A stretch of DNA of 64,000 bases from Conus ventricosus (lineage: Eukaryota; Mollusca; Gastropoda; Neogastropoda; Conidae): positions 43,782,319 through 43,846,318 of the forward strand of contig CM031626.1 of assembly GCA_018398815.1 (NCBI GenBank), written 5' to 3'. Position numbers and translations under genes: made by a program. Positions 10,997-20,954 of the stretch are shown here, one piece after another. The notes beneath the pieces are model-generated. The model did no database searches and was not told the DNA's origin. It saw nothing but the letters and a program-made list of their open reading frames with translations. How positions within the stretch are numbered: position 1 is the first letter of the stretch; every line of letters starts with the position of its first letter.

Positions 10997-11004
10997 TACA
11001 CACA
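10905..11004. repeat. (CA)n-(CT)n-(CA)n microsatellite
   Basis: Compound dinucleotide tract. Confidence 0.9.
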
Positions 11005-11218
11005 CACTCTTCGTACAAAATTCCACAGAAATTTACAATGCACTTGTGGAGCAGTCGACAGTTTCAATACTCTGCATTTTCTTTTTAATTGTTCCTATTT
11101 TAAATCATCTCTCTCCAACTTCCGACAAAAAACATTCTCTATGCATTTTCCAGAATCTTCACGCCTTTTTACATTTGTAAATGCGTTGATGTTAAGCCAA
11201 GTTGGCTCGTTTGTGTAA
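11005..11218 (+). pseudogene. Non-LTR retrotransposon ORF2, C-terminal fragment
   Basis: The frame ending at 11218 contains C-T-C-G-A-V-D followed by H-F-L-F-N-C. This C-x-C-G...H-x3-C pattern is like the zinc-knuckle-like tail of jockey/I-group LINE proteins. No RT catalytic region precedes it; the microsatellite abuts directly. It is a 5'-truncated remnant. The downstream T/A-rich sequence (poly(T) near 11231-11252) is compatible with a LINE 3' UTR. Confidence 0.45.
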
Positions 11219-11318
11219 ATATTTCCAGGTGTTTTTTTTTTTTTTTTTTTTTAATGCTTTGTAATTTATCTTTTAAACTGTTATATTTAGAACAGTATGT
11301 TCATTTCAATTGTCAAAG

Positions 11319-11323
<5 letters not shown>

Positions 11324-11380
<57 letters not shown>

Positions 11381-11493
11381 ACATAGGCCTATACTAGCAT
11401 TTTGCATACACTATTTCCATTTCTCTCATCCACTCATTTCTGCACTATTTTGTCTAATATCACTTAAAGTGAACAGACGTTAAATTGAAGAAC

Positions 11494-11551
<58 letters not shown>
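11324..11551. repeat. Two (CA)n microsatellites
   Basis: CA tracts at about 11324-11379 and 11496-11551, separated by about 115 bases of A+T-rich sequence. Confidence 0.95.
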
Positions 11552-11553
<2 letters not shown>

Positions 11554-11649
11554 GCATGCACACATGTAACTAGTACTTGTTTTCTTTTTATATTTCATGG
11601 CATGGCATTCACAGAATAAAAGTAAAAAATCTTAATGTGTTGATTGCAC

Positions 11650-11985
11650 AGCTATCTATATATATACTGACTGGCCCAGGCTTCATAGTGCTTACTGATA
11701 GTATTAACTTGCACAGCTATCTATATACTGACTGGCCCAGGCTTCATAGTGCTTACTGATAGTATTAACTTGCACAGCTATCTATATATATGACTAGCCC
11801 AGGCTTCATAGTGCTTACTGACAGTATTAACTTGCACAGCTATCTATATATACTGACTGGCCCAGGCTTCATAGTGCTTACTGATAGTATTAACTTGCAC
11901 AGCTATCTATATATATATATACTGACTGGCCCAGGCTTCATAGTGCTTACTGATAGTATTAACTTGCACAGCTATCTATATCACA
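11650..11985. repeat. Approximately 66-bp minisatellite
   Basis: Five to six units containing 'ttgcacagctatctatat' and 'actgactggcccaggcttca'. Units differ mainly in the length of an internal TA stretch. Confidence 0.9.
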
Positions 11986-12109
11986 TGATTCAATCTATAA
12001 ATAACCCCTCAAAAGTGATGGGCCGATTAGCTATGATCTTTTTTGGGGAGCGGTCAACATTTATGAGTCCCATACATCAACCTGTACTTTGACACACAGA
12101 AAGAGATAT

Positions 12110-12112
<3 letters not shown>

Positions 12113-12171
<59 letters not shown>

Positions 12172-12275
12172 TGTGTGTGTGTGTATGTGTGTGTGTATGT
12201 GTGTGTGTTCATGAATGCATGAGCGTGTGTTCATGAGTGCATGAGTGTGTGTGTGCGTGTGTGTTTGTGTGTGTG

Positions 12276-12365
<90 letters not shown>

Positions 12366-12411
12366 CTGTGTGTGTCACTGTGTGTATGTGTGTGTGTTCA
12401 TGAATGCACAA

Positions 12412-12456
<45 letters not shown>

Positions 12457-12459
12457 GTG

Positions 12460-12492
<33 letters not shown>

Positions 12493-12495
12493 CAT
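12113..12495. repeat. Long (GT)n microsatellite
   Basis: Several GT blocks with 'tgtatg', 'gttcatgaatgcat' and 'gcgcgcgtgcatgcatg' interruptions. The 'ttcatga(a/g)tgca' interruption recurs, showing duplication of a larger unit within the tract. Confidence 0.95.
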
Positions 12496-12877
12496 GCATG
12501 TCAGTGCATGTGCATACATGCAAATGTATAAGTGTGTATATCATTATAAAAAAAAATACACCTGTGTTAAATCAATTATGATTCTGACACATCATTTTCT
12601 GATGTTAACATGACAGTCCTTCATTTCTGCACATTTATAAAATCAAGCAAATATAATTTCTGTATATTCATAAAATCAAACAAAGTAGTTTCACACTGTT
12701 AATTTTACTCTTCAGTTCCTGATCATGCAAGTATTCTGCTATTTTGGTTACACCAAAGTGCACTTTGCTTCTTGCTGTTACAATACTATATTTTTGCATG
12801 GTTTAGATTTTCTGTTCAGTCTATGTCATCCATGCCCCACAAGGAGTTAATGGATAAATACATTTTTCAGTGAGTGT

Positions 12878-12881
<4 letters not shown>
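12496..12881. other. Unassigned A+T-rich sequence
   Basis: Contains a short direct repeat near 12630-12690 ('cataaaatcaa(g/a)caaa'). No gene seen. Confidence 0.4.
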
Positions 12882-12920
<39 letters not shown>

Positions 12921-12967
12921 CGTGTGTGTAACAGTATGTGTGTGCATGCATGCATATAAAAATGAAT

Positions 12968-13043
<76 letters not shown>

Positions 13044-13085
13044 TGTGTGTGCGTGTGCGTGTGTGTGTGTGTGTATGTGTGTAAG
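12882..13085. repeat. (GT)n microsatellite
   Basis: Two GT blocks separated by about 45 bases containing 'tgcatgcatgcat'. Confidence 0.95.
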
Positions 13086-13495
13086 TGAGTTATGTTGTGT
13101 GTGTGGTGTATGTGTGATGAAAAGCGAGATAATGCTGAGGAGAAATATTGAGAAAAAAGTTTCAATCACAGAGAAATGCTGTCCTGATATTGAGAAAAAA
13201 AAAGTTTAATCACAATGAAATGGTGCTGTCTTCTTATAACACATTTTTACAAATAGTCCTGTTTTTAATACTTAAACCATTCAAAGAATAAAACCTTAAC
13301 TTTATGCAAGGATGTAAGAACCATCTGTCAATAATAATTCCATATCTCTCTCTCTCATTCCTTCTGTCCTTATTCCAGCCATTAATAGGTGAGGCAGAGA
13401 ACTAATAAAAACTCTCAGAGATGTCAACTATTGACAAACTAAGAGTACAACCTGGAAATGTTGTCAGTCAAGTTCTGTGCTTGTCACTGGAAACA
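13086..13495. other. Unassigned sequence
   Basis: A 'tgagaaaaaa(a)gttt..atcacag' direct repeat of about 45 bp lies near 13140-13220. No gene seen. Confidence 0.4.
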
Positions 13496-13673
13496 TCTCC
13501 CCCGAAGTCGGAGTGTGGCTGCCCATGTGGCGGGGTAATCAAAAACGGTCACACACGTAATGTTCTCATCCCCAGCTGATGTATTTGTACCATAGTGTTC
13601 AAGTACTTCGGCTGTTCGGATGATCCCTGGAGTCTTTTAGCCAGGGTACGACAACAACAACAACACTGGAAAC
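13496..13673 (+). repeat. SINE-3 family, second copy (3' part)
   Basis: Shares 'agtcggagtgtggctgccca', 'taatcaaaaacggtcacaca' and 'ggagtcttttagcc' with 7170-7323 and ends in 'acgacaacaacaacaac'. Identity is high but with indels. The left part of the 7027 copy is absent, so this copy is 5'-truncated. Confidence 0.75.
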
Positions 13674-14475
13674 ATCAGTGCAGTCCTGCACTCGTTAATG
13701 ACAAGGTCAGTCCACTTGTGAGCTTATCAATGCCACTCATCATCACAATGTCAGTACAGTTCTGCATCTGTCACCGACAATGTCAGTCCAGTTCTGCATC
13801 TGTCACCGACCATACCACTAAAAGTTTGTGCTTGTCATTGACAACATCTGGTACAATTCTGCACTTGTCACTGAGTCATTAGTACAGTTCTCATGGTTTA
13901 CTTTATACTGATGCTGAGATTGTGCTGGTTGTGACTTTTCCCTCTGATGGAAAGTTCTGTTAAGAGCAATGGTAGCTAGTTTGGCCCAGCTGGAAGCAAG
14001 AAATTAGGTGATTTCATTCTCAATTCGCTCATTTGTGCCTTAATTCACAGATCTGTCAAATTTGCAATCATATGCATTGCTCTGAATGTAAATGTATAAC
14101 ACCACATTATCAAAACAAGGTAAAAATCCTGATTCAGAAAGTGATGGCACTGTAACATGATAATCAGAGTGGATGCTTTTGATTTCAAGTGACGACTCAT
14201 GATCGTCAGACAGATCTTCTTGATCTTGATCTTGATCTACAGTCGATAGGGCCACGCTGTGGCATAACATCGATGGAAGAACTTGGGGAGTGCACACACA
14301 CACACACACAAAAAAAATTCTAAATGTTTGATAGTCTGACCAGCCAGCCCACGTTCAGCGTGCACTGACATGATGCCAAGCCTCTGCAGCAGTCGTGGAA
14401 AAGGGAGGAAGGGAAGGGAGTGGGGTGGGGGGGGGGGGGGGAGGGGGGGAGGGGGGGCTGGGAGGTGTTTGTTTA
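13674..14475. other. Unassigned sequence with imperfect repeats and a G-rich tract
   Basis: 13680-13890 carries degenerate repeats of a 'caatgtcagt(a/c)cagttctgca' theme. A minus-strand frame (14258-14040) follows a fair acceptor ('gttatgccacag') and could be a terminal exon, but has no recognisable domain. 14419-14458 is a G-rich tract. Confidence 0.35.
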
Positions 14476-15032
14476 CTTCTCTTTGGGGGGCTGTTGGAGG
14501 AGTTTCTTGAATTCCTCCACAGTCCCTGCAGAAACAACACTATTGTCTAAGTTGTTCCATTCCCTGATGATTCATGGGAAAAAACTGTTCTTGAAGACAA
14601 GTGTTGTAGTATGCTGAATGTTGAAGCAGCGCTGGTGGTTCCTTGCGTATTGCTCCACTATGTTCTTCCTTTCTTGATTTTTCGCTCTTGTGGGTCTTGT
14701 AAGTCTTTTATTTTGGACAGGCGTCAGGTATTTATCCGCCTCTATGCCAGGAAGATGTCCTTCGATGATCTTAAATAAGAAGGTGAGCCGGTGTTGTCGT
14801 CTTCTTTCCTGCAGAGAAGGGAAGCCAATGTCCTGTAGCATAGCTGTGACACAGCCTGGGTTTCGGGACCGGTAGTCACGCTTTATGTATCTGGCTGCTC
14901 TGCGTTGGATGCCTTCTATCCTATCAATTTCTCCTTGTATATATGGGTCCCAGACAGTGGAGCTGTACTTTAGAAGGGACCTGACCAGGGAGACATACGC
15001 TGTTTTGCGGCAGGCTTCTGAACAAAAGCGTA
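14476..15032 (-). pseudogene. LINE reverse transcriptase, C-terminal part (host of nested insertion)
   Basis: The minus frame carries post-catalytic motifs of CR1/L2-like RTs: T-A-Y-V-S-L-V-R-S-L-L-K-Y, V-W-D-P-Y, Q-R-R-A-A-R-Y-I, and L-Q-E-R-R-R-Q-H-R. The end resembles S-F-F-P..I-R-E-W-N, with a TGA at 14579-14577 between the two halves. The sequence upstream on the same strand continues at 16161-16250 (L-G-M-L-R-R-N), so the gene was split by the plus-strand element between them. Not functional. Confidence 0.8.
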
Positions 15033-16160
15033 GTGGGGCCCTTGTTTTTCTTAATTTATATAAATGACATAAGTAGAAATCTCTCTCCTGGAACTACTAT
15101 AAGGCTTTTTGCAGATGACAGTTTTATATAGAACAATTAGAAGCAAGAATGATACACGCATTCTACAAGAAGATCTAAACGCTTTACAAGAGTGGGAAAG
15201 AACTTGGAAATGGAATTCCATCCCCAAAAGTGCCAAGTGTTGCGTATATGTAACAAACGCTCACCAATTAGATCAGATTATTCTATTCATAATACTATTC
15301 TTAAAGAAACTAATGCTGCAAAATATTTAGGCGTGATTATAGATAGTCGTCTCAAATGGAAAGAACATTACAATTTAGTATGTAAGAAAGCAAATAACAT
15401 CTCAGCTTTCTTATACAGGAATATCAATGACTGCCCCCAAAAGGTTAAAGACGACTGCTACAAAACACTGGTTAGACCAGTACTGGAATATGGTTGCTCA
15501 GTTTGGGATCCTTACCATCTAAAGGATATTGATAACCTCGAAAAGATTCAGAAGAGAGCAGCACGGTTCGTAACAGGGAACCACATCAGAGAAAAGGGGA
15601 ATACTAGGAAGAATATGAGGAAATTAGAATGGAAACCCTTAGAAGAGAGAAGAGCTTTTATCAAACTTAACATCTTTTTCAAAGGCAGAGCTAAAGTAAT
15701 TGATATTCCAATGGAACAACTAGTATTGAATAAAAGTAGCACCAGGAGTGGCGGTCAATGTTATACCATACCTGCATCAAATATTGACAGCCACTTACAT
15801 TCTTTTTATCCCAGTTCTGTACGGCTGTGGAACTCACTGCCGGGTGCCATCAAGATTGCCACAAATGCAATCTCTTTTAAAAAACAAATTGATTCGACAG
15901 TTTTGAGATCTGCATATTGATGAGTTTCTATTTTTACTTCCCCAGATGTTTTACTATTGCCTGGGCCTGAGTCTGGCCATTTTTTAACTTCTTGAATATC
16001 GAGTGCGACCCCTTGTTGCCAAATTTGCTCCAGGGGCCAACAGTCTGAGTCGCACTGTTTTATGCTATTTTATTTTACTTTTTAACATGCGCGCTGGTGA
16101 CCTACTCGTTTTTGAGTGAACCAGTATTTTAGGAGAAGAAGAGAGAAGAAGAAGAAGAAG
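15033..16160 (+). mobile_element. 5'-truncated non-LTR retrotransposon inserted in another LINE
   Basis: The element begins inside the RT domain with a degenerate G-A-L-V-F-L...Y-I-N-D-I stretch, then F-A-D-D-S (the catalytic Asp pair). After frameshifts near 15060-15210 it has a clean 242-codon frame (15192-15920) with Y-L-G-V-I-I-D, L-K-W, R-P-V-L-E-Y, V-W-D-P-Y, R-A-A-R-F and L-W-N-S-L-P. This is the C-terminal half of a CR1/jockey-type ORF2. The 3' UTR runs to an (aag)n tail ending about 16160. The flanks join exactly into the minus-strand LINE frame when this segment is removed. No target duplication longer than a few bases is visible. Confidence 0.85.
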
Positions 16161-16250
16161 GTTCCTACGAAGCATACCCAGGCTGGCGCTTGCTTTCTTG
16201 GCGATCTTGTCTATGTGAGCAGACCAATGACGATGAAGAATGACCATCAC
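16161..16250 (-). pseudogene. Continuation of the minus-strand LINE RT
   Basis: The frame reads W-S-A-H-I-D-K-I then L-G-M-L-R-R-N on the minus strand, the segment that normally precedes the T-A-Y-V-S-L-V-R motif found at 15010. Upstream of 16250 the similarity stops, so the element is 5'-truncated or decayed. Confidence 0.7.
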
Positions 16251-16845
16251 AATGTCTTATTAGTGATCAATACTCAATTTATTGAGTCAGTTATATTCTT
16301 GATGCCAAACTACTACTATTATGTAGGCAAATCAAAAGATCGTACTCAATACAAACGGACTTTGGAACTGACTTGATGCTGATCACGAGTTCCAAACCGG
16401 CATTGCAGGGTTGGTGTGCAAGTTCGCGAAACAATCGGTGAATGATCGATCACTTGACTTTGTAAATTAACTTACTTGAACTTGAACTTGACTTTAGGGC
16501 GTAGTAAGAAGAAGAAGAAGCCTCGCGGCTTTTTAGATGCCCTGGTCTTTCTTGTTTTCTTTAGATTACTGAATAAGTTAATGTGGTAAAATAATATTTT
16601 TGCAGTTTTGCCATGGAAAGCGATCTCTGAATTCAGCATAACGTGCTCACCGTTATATCGACTTTTCTGCGACGTGTTCTTGAACAGATATCTTCAATCC
16701 TCTATCAAAAATCGAACGTAGCATCTAACCTGATAGGCCTAGTTGAAGTTCCTCTCAGCTGTTCCGCTGTCGTCTGTAAGAAGCGCTTGTGGGTTGGAGT
16801 AATGTCCCTTGAATGTCAGAGACTTGCGAGCAGTCGCGGTCAAGT
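16251..16845. other. Unassigned sequence with an (AAG)-tailed repeat end
   Basis: The segment up to about 16520 ends 'acttgaacttgaacttgac' and then 'aagaagaagaag', as expected for the 3' end of a plus-strand retroposon, but no body was recognised. The following 'gcctcgcggctttt' motif recurs at 17098 and 19898. Confidence 0.4.
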
Positions 16846-17066
16846 TCTTCTTCGGCGTACGCAGGCTGAAACTCCTGCGGACACTCCCTGAGGTCAATCC
16901 CACCAACCCAACAAAGGGAGTGGTGTTTTGTGTGTATGACCGTTTTTTTTATCCCGCCATTAAGGCAGCCATACTCCAACTTCGGGGAGTGGTATAAGTG
17001 GTCAAGTGATGTACATACAGCACCAAAGATTTGATGTTTCCTCGTTACGTTACGTACCTCGACCAC
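16846..17066 (-). repeat. SINE-1 related repeat, minus strand
   Basis: Reverse complement of the SINE-1 3' domain: the gaa tail and 'gtacgc' end lie at the left, followed by 'ggagtatggctgcc'. The part beyond 16987 diverges from the 18273 copy, so it may be a subfamily. The 2.8-kb duplication starts inside this element at 16987. Confidence 0.7.
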
Positions 17067-17512
17067 AATCGAGGTAGGTTGGAAGGAGCTTGTATAGCCT
17101 CGCGGCTTTCTTGTGCTCCGTCAATTATTATGTCAGTATTGCTCAAGGGGTGTAAATCACTGCGTGTTACGGTTACATATTATATATATATATATATATA
17201 TATGGGTATGAGAAAAGTCTCAGTCATCAAAATCAAATTCTGTCTTTAAAACTTACATCTGCATCAAGGAACGCATCAACGCTTGGAAATTTAAAAAATC
17301 AAAGCATAGCAAGTGCTGCCTCTTTGAACATAAAAGAAACAAATGATGACCGTAATAACAATAATTAAAAAAAAAAGGCAATGATGATGATGATTACAAT
17401 AATAACAACGACAACAATGATAATAAAAATAATGATAATTGGGACGAAGGAAGCGGACTTTCAGGATGGTGGTAGTCAGGTTCCCAGAGTGGAATCGAAA
17501 ATGACTCATTCA

Positions 17513-17695
17513 AAAACGGCACAGACAAAAGCTCAAAAATGGCACAGACAAAAGACAAAAGCACAAAAATGGCACAGACAAAAGCACAAAAATGGCACAG
17601 ACAAAAGCAAAAAATGGCAAGCACAAAATGGCACAGACAAAAGCACAAAAATGGCACAGACAAAAGCACAAAAATGGCACAGACAAAAACAGCAT
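17513..17695 (+). repeat. About 21-bp minisatellite, duplication copy 1
   Basis: Units of 'atggcacagacaaaagcaca'. A poly(G) run of about 30 bases (17713-17743) follows. The counterpart in copy 2 is at 20313-20491 with its poly(G) at 20512-20538. Confidence 0.9.
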
Positions 17696-17712
17696 GATTG
17701 ACAGTAAAGGCG

Positions 17713-17745
<33 letters not shown>

Positions 17746-17880
17746 AAGAAAGAAAAACGGCACAGTTGAACTGAGGAACCAAAGTGGTACAATCAAGAAC
17801 ACCAATACGGCACAAGTGGTTATTAAAGTTCAATCCTCTTAAATTCAACTGTTTCTCCTTTTTTTCAAATTATTACATCA

Positions 17881-17889
17881 CCCCCCCCC

Positions 17890-17924
<35 letters not shown>

Positions 17925-17971
17925 GAATAAAGATCCCCTCCCTCACTCTCTCTCTCTGTATTGGAATAAAG

Positions 17972-18015
<44 letters not shown>

Positions 18016-18018
18016 CTC

Positions 18019-18073
<55 letters not shown>

Positions 18074-18153
18074 GTCTCTCTCTCTCGCGCGCTCTCTCTC
18101 TCTCTTCTCTGTCTTGGAATAAAGATTCTCTCTCTCTCTCTCTCTCTCTCTCT
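17881..18153. repeat. (CT)n tract with 'ggaataaagat' interruptions
   Basis: CT dinucleotides preceded by a C run and interrupted three times by 'ttggaataaagat'. The spaced interruptions show duplication of units larger than the dinucleotide. The counterpart is at 20680-20952. Confidence 0.9.
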
Positions 18154-18272
18154 TGTCGGACCTCGTCGTGTGCAGTTGCAGGTGAACGACTCAGTGCTTT
18201 GATGTAAACCGAGCGCTGCTAAGTTGCCAACGGTGTCAATACCTATTGTTTCTAACACCAGAAGTCGTGTGA

Positions 18273-18680
18273 GGGGGCCGGATAGCTCAGTTGGTAGAGC
18301 GCCGGACTCGTGATCCTGGGGTTGCGGGTTCGAATTTCGGTATAGGGGGATTTTTCCCTCGGAGTTAACATTGGTTCTGACTCCATTCCCCATATAGTCC
18401 TTCGAATGAGACTATAAACCGAGGTTCCGTGTGTGCACGCACGCATAACATCTTGCACACACGTAAAATCCCATCACCAACTTTCGGAAGAGAAGGCCAG
18501 TTTGGCCGTTGGTATGGATGACACGTGACACATAGCATGCACCTTCCCAAAGATGGAGTATGGCTGCCTTAATGGCGGGATAAAAAAGGGTCATACACAC
18601 AAAACTCCACTGCCTGGCTATACAGGGAGTGTCCGCAGGAGTATCAGCCTGCGTACGCAGAAAGAAAGAAAGAAAAGAAA
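18273..18680 (+). repeat. SINE-1, complete tRNA-derived copy
   Basis: The head 'ggccggatagctcagttgg' contains a consensus A box (tagctcagttgg), and 'gcgggttcgaatttc' is a near-perfect B box, spaced as in a tRNA. A body of about 310 bases follows, shared with positions 1-232 and with 16846-17066. It ends 'tgcgtacgcag' plus a (gaaa)n tail. The tRNA-like part lacks a matching acceptor stem, so it is a SINE promoter and not a tRNA gene. Confidence 0.85.
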
Positions 18681-19529
18681 GTCGTGTGTATTTTTCAGTG
18701 TCCGGTTTTACACGATGTTTAGGTTTCTTTTGATACAAACCATCACAAACTCTTAAGGTGCCTCAGCACAGCTCTTGCAGCAGCGGCACGCTGTCTTCAG
18801 TGTAATCGCTAGGCAGACGCCAAGCTGTGACTTTGGGTGTTCTTCAGCTGGCCACTAAGTCTGTGACTTGATCGCGTCGTCTCCGCCTGGTACTCTTCAT
18901 ACCAGGTGCGGCACAGGGCCAGAGGTGTCTCTGATATCTTGTGACCTTCATCTGGCCATTGTCCACTTCTCCAGACGTTGACCTCTCCTCCCCCTTCGGG
19001 ACCTGTCGACTATGGATGTGGATACGTGCCTGTGATCGATGCGTGAGGCCGGGGCCAGCTGAGAAGGTTGCTTAATCATCGGCACGTCAACGACCGTCTG
19101 TTGTGCCTCCTCAGCCCACGCATGCTCTTATCTCTCTGTGTCCGCTATCAAGGACATTCCCCTAGCTCGTATGTTCTTTGTTATCCTTTAAGCAGACCAG
19201 GACGCGTGTAGCTTGGACAGTGTCAATCTGTTGGAACAGTCCTTGACAGCGTTGCCCGCGGCCAGAAGAGAGTATGTATAGCTTGGGTGCCAGTTATCAG
19301 CTCTCAAAGAAAGATGTGTGTGTGTGTGTGTGTATGTGCGCGCGCGCGCGCACGAGCGCGAATATCTAAATGCAAGTTCTAGTATGGCTTAAAACCCTCA
19401 TACCCCTCGTCCTCCTACGTTTTTGTTTTTGTTTTTGTTTTCTTCTCTACAAATATCAAATCTGTGGGTCAAACTCAAGTGTTGTAAAAGCAAGCATTTT
19501 GTCTCGTATACTGGGATTACCTGTCCACA
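18681..19529. other. Unassigned part of duplication copy 1
   Basis: No coding frame or repeat recognised. A GT tract ending in alternating GC (about 19315-19352) lies at the right, then 'tttttgtttttgttttt'. The equivalent segment in copy 2 is 21479-22329. Confidence 0.5.
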
Positions 19530-19782
19530 GCCTCTATTCATCCCTCAGAACACCGAAGATGACACCACATCCACATTATCCTGGTCTGAAGTCAGTCTCG
19601 ATTTTCACACACTGGCTCCTGTCAAGGCAAGGCCTTATTATTGTGACAGATGATTACTCAAGATATCCTGCTACTCAAGATATCCTGAAGCACAAATTGT
19701 CCTCAGCATAAGCGCAAACACCATCATTCCAAAACCTGACGCCATCTTTGTACAACATGGCTTACCTGATGTTGTCAAAACT
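19530..19782 (+). pseudogene. Ty3/Gypsy integrase remnant, duplication copy 1
   Basis: Two frames give W-S-E-V-S-L-D-F-H and then D-D-Y-S-R-Y-P, the first catalytic Asp region of the Gypsy integrase core, followed by Q-H-G-L-P-D-V-V-K-T. Stops and frameshifts interrupt it, and the similarity is cut at the duplication junction. Confidence 0.75.
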
Positions 19783-19788
19783 CTCCTG

Positions 19789-20675
19789 GAGTGGTATAAG
19801 TGGTCAAGTGATGTACATACAGCACCAAAGATTTGATGTTTCCTCGTTACGTTACGTACCTCGACCACAATCGAGGTAGGTTGGAAGGAGCTTGTATAGC
19901 CTCGCGGCTTTCTTGTGCTCCGTCAATTATTATGTCAGTATTGCTCAAGGGGTGTAAATCACTGCGTGTTACGGTTACATATATATATATATATATATAT
20001 ATATGGGTATGAGAAAAGTCTCAGTCATCAAAATCAAATTCTGTCTTTAAAACTTACATCTGCATCAAGGAACGCATCAACGCTTGGAAATTTAAAAAAT
20101 CAAAGCATAGCAAGTGCTGCCTCTTTGAACATAAAAGAAACAAATGATGACCGTAATAACAATAATTAAAAAAAAAGGCAATGATGATGATGATTACAAT
20201 AATAACAACGACAACAATGATAATAAAAATAATGATAATTGGGACGAAGGAAGCGGACTTTCAGGATGGTGGTAGTCAGGTTCCAGAGTGGAATCGAAAA
20301 TGACTCATTCAAAAACGGCACAGACAAAAGCACAAAAATGGCACAGACAAAAGACAAAAGCACAAAAATGGCACAGACAAAAGCACAAAAATGGCACAGA
20401 CAAAAGCAAAAAATGGCAAGCACAAAAATGGCACAGACAAAAGCACAAAAATGGCACAGACAAAAGCACAAAAATGGCACAGACAAAAACAGCATGATTG
20501 ACAGTAAAGGCGGGGGGGGGGGGGGGGGGGGGGGGGGGCAAAGAAAGAAAAACGGCACAGTTGAACTGAGGAACCAAAGTGGTACAATCAAGAACACCAA
20601 TACGGCACAAGTGGTTATTAAAGTTCAATCCTCTTAAATTCAACTGTTTCTCCTTTTTTTCAAATTATTACATCA

Positions 20676-20718
<43 letters not shown>

Positions 20719-20763
20719 ATAAAGATCCCCTCCCTCACTCTCTCTCTCTGTATTGGAATAAAG

Positions 20764-20862
<99 letters not shown>

Positions 20863-20912
20863 GTCTCTCTCTCTCGCGCGCTCTCTCTCTCTCTCTCTGT
20901 CTTGGAATAAAG

Positions 20913-20954
<42 letters not shown>

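Larger units (their letters stand above)
16987..19782 (+). repeat. 2.8-kb tandem duplication, copy 1
   Basis: The whole segment recurs at 19789-22582, offset by 2800-2802 bases, with near identity. Differences seen by eye are mostly one-base indels in homopolymers, dinucleotide length changes and rare substitutions (e.g. 'ggtgcggcac' versus 'ggtgtggcac'). Copy 1 ends inside a Gypsy integrase remnant ('gttgtcaaaact'), then a 6-base 'ctcctg' filler precedes copy 2. It could be a recent tandem duplication or an uncollapsed haplotype or assembly error. Confidence 0.9.

Noticed and set aside
12061..13209. Cys/Val- and His/Thr-rich reading frames
   Set aside because: Direct translations of GT/CA microsatellites.
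14040..14309. Minus-strand frame with an acceptor-like start
   Set aside because: Short, partly built from a (gatctt)n repeat, no domain and no partner exon. Mentioned only within the unassigned segment.
18273..18346. tRNA gene
   Set aside because: A and B boxes are excellent, but the ends do not form an acceptor stem and the same head precedes a repeated body in both duplicate copies, so it is a SINE promoter.
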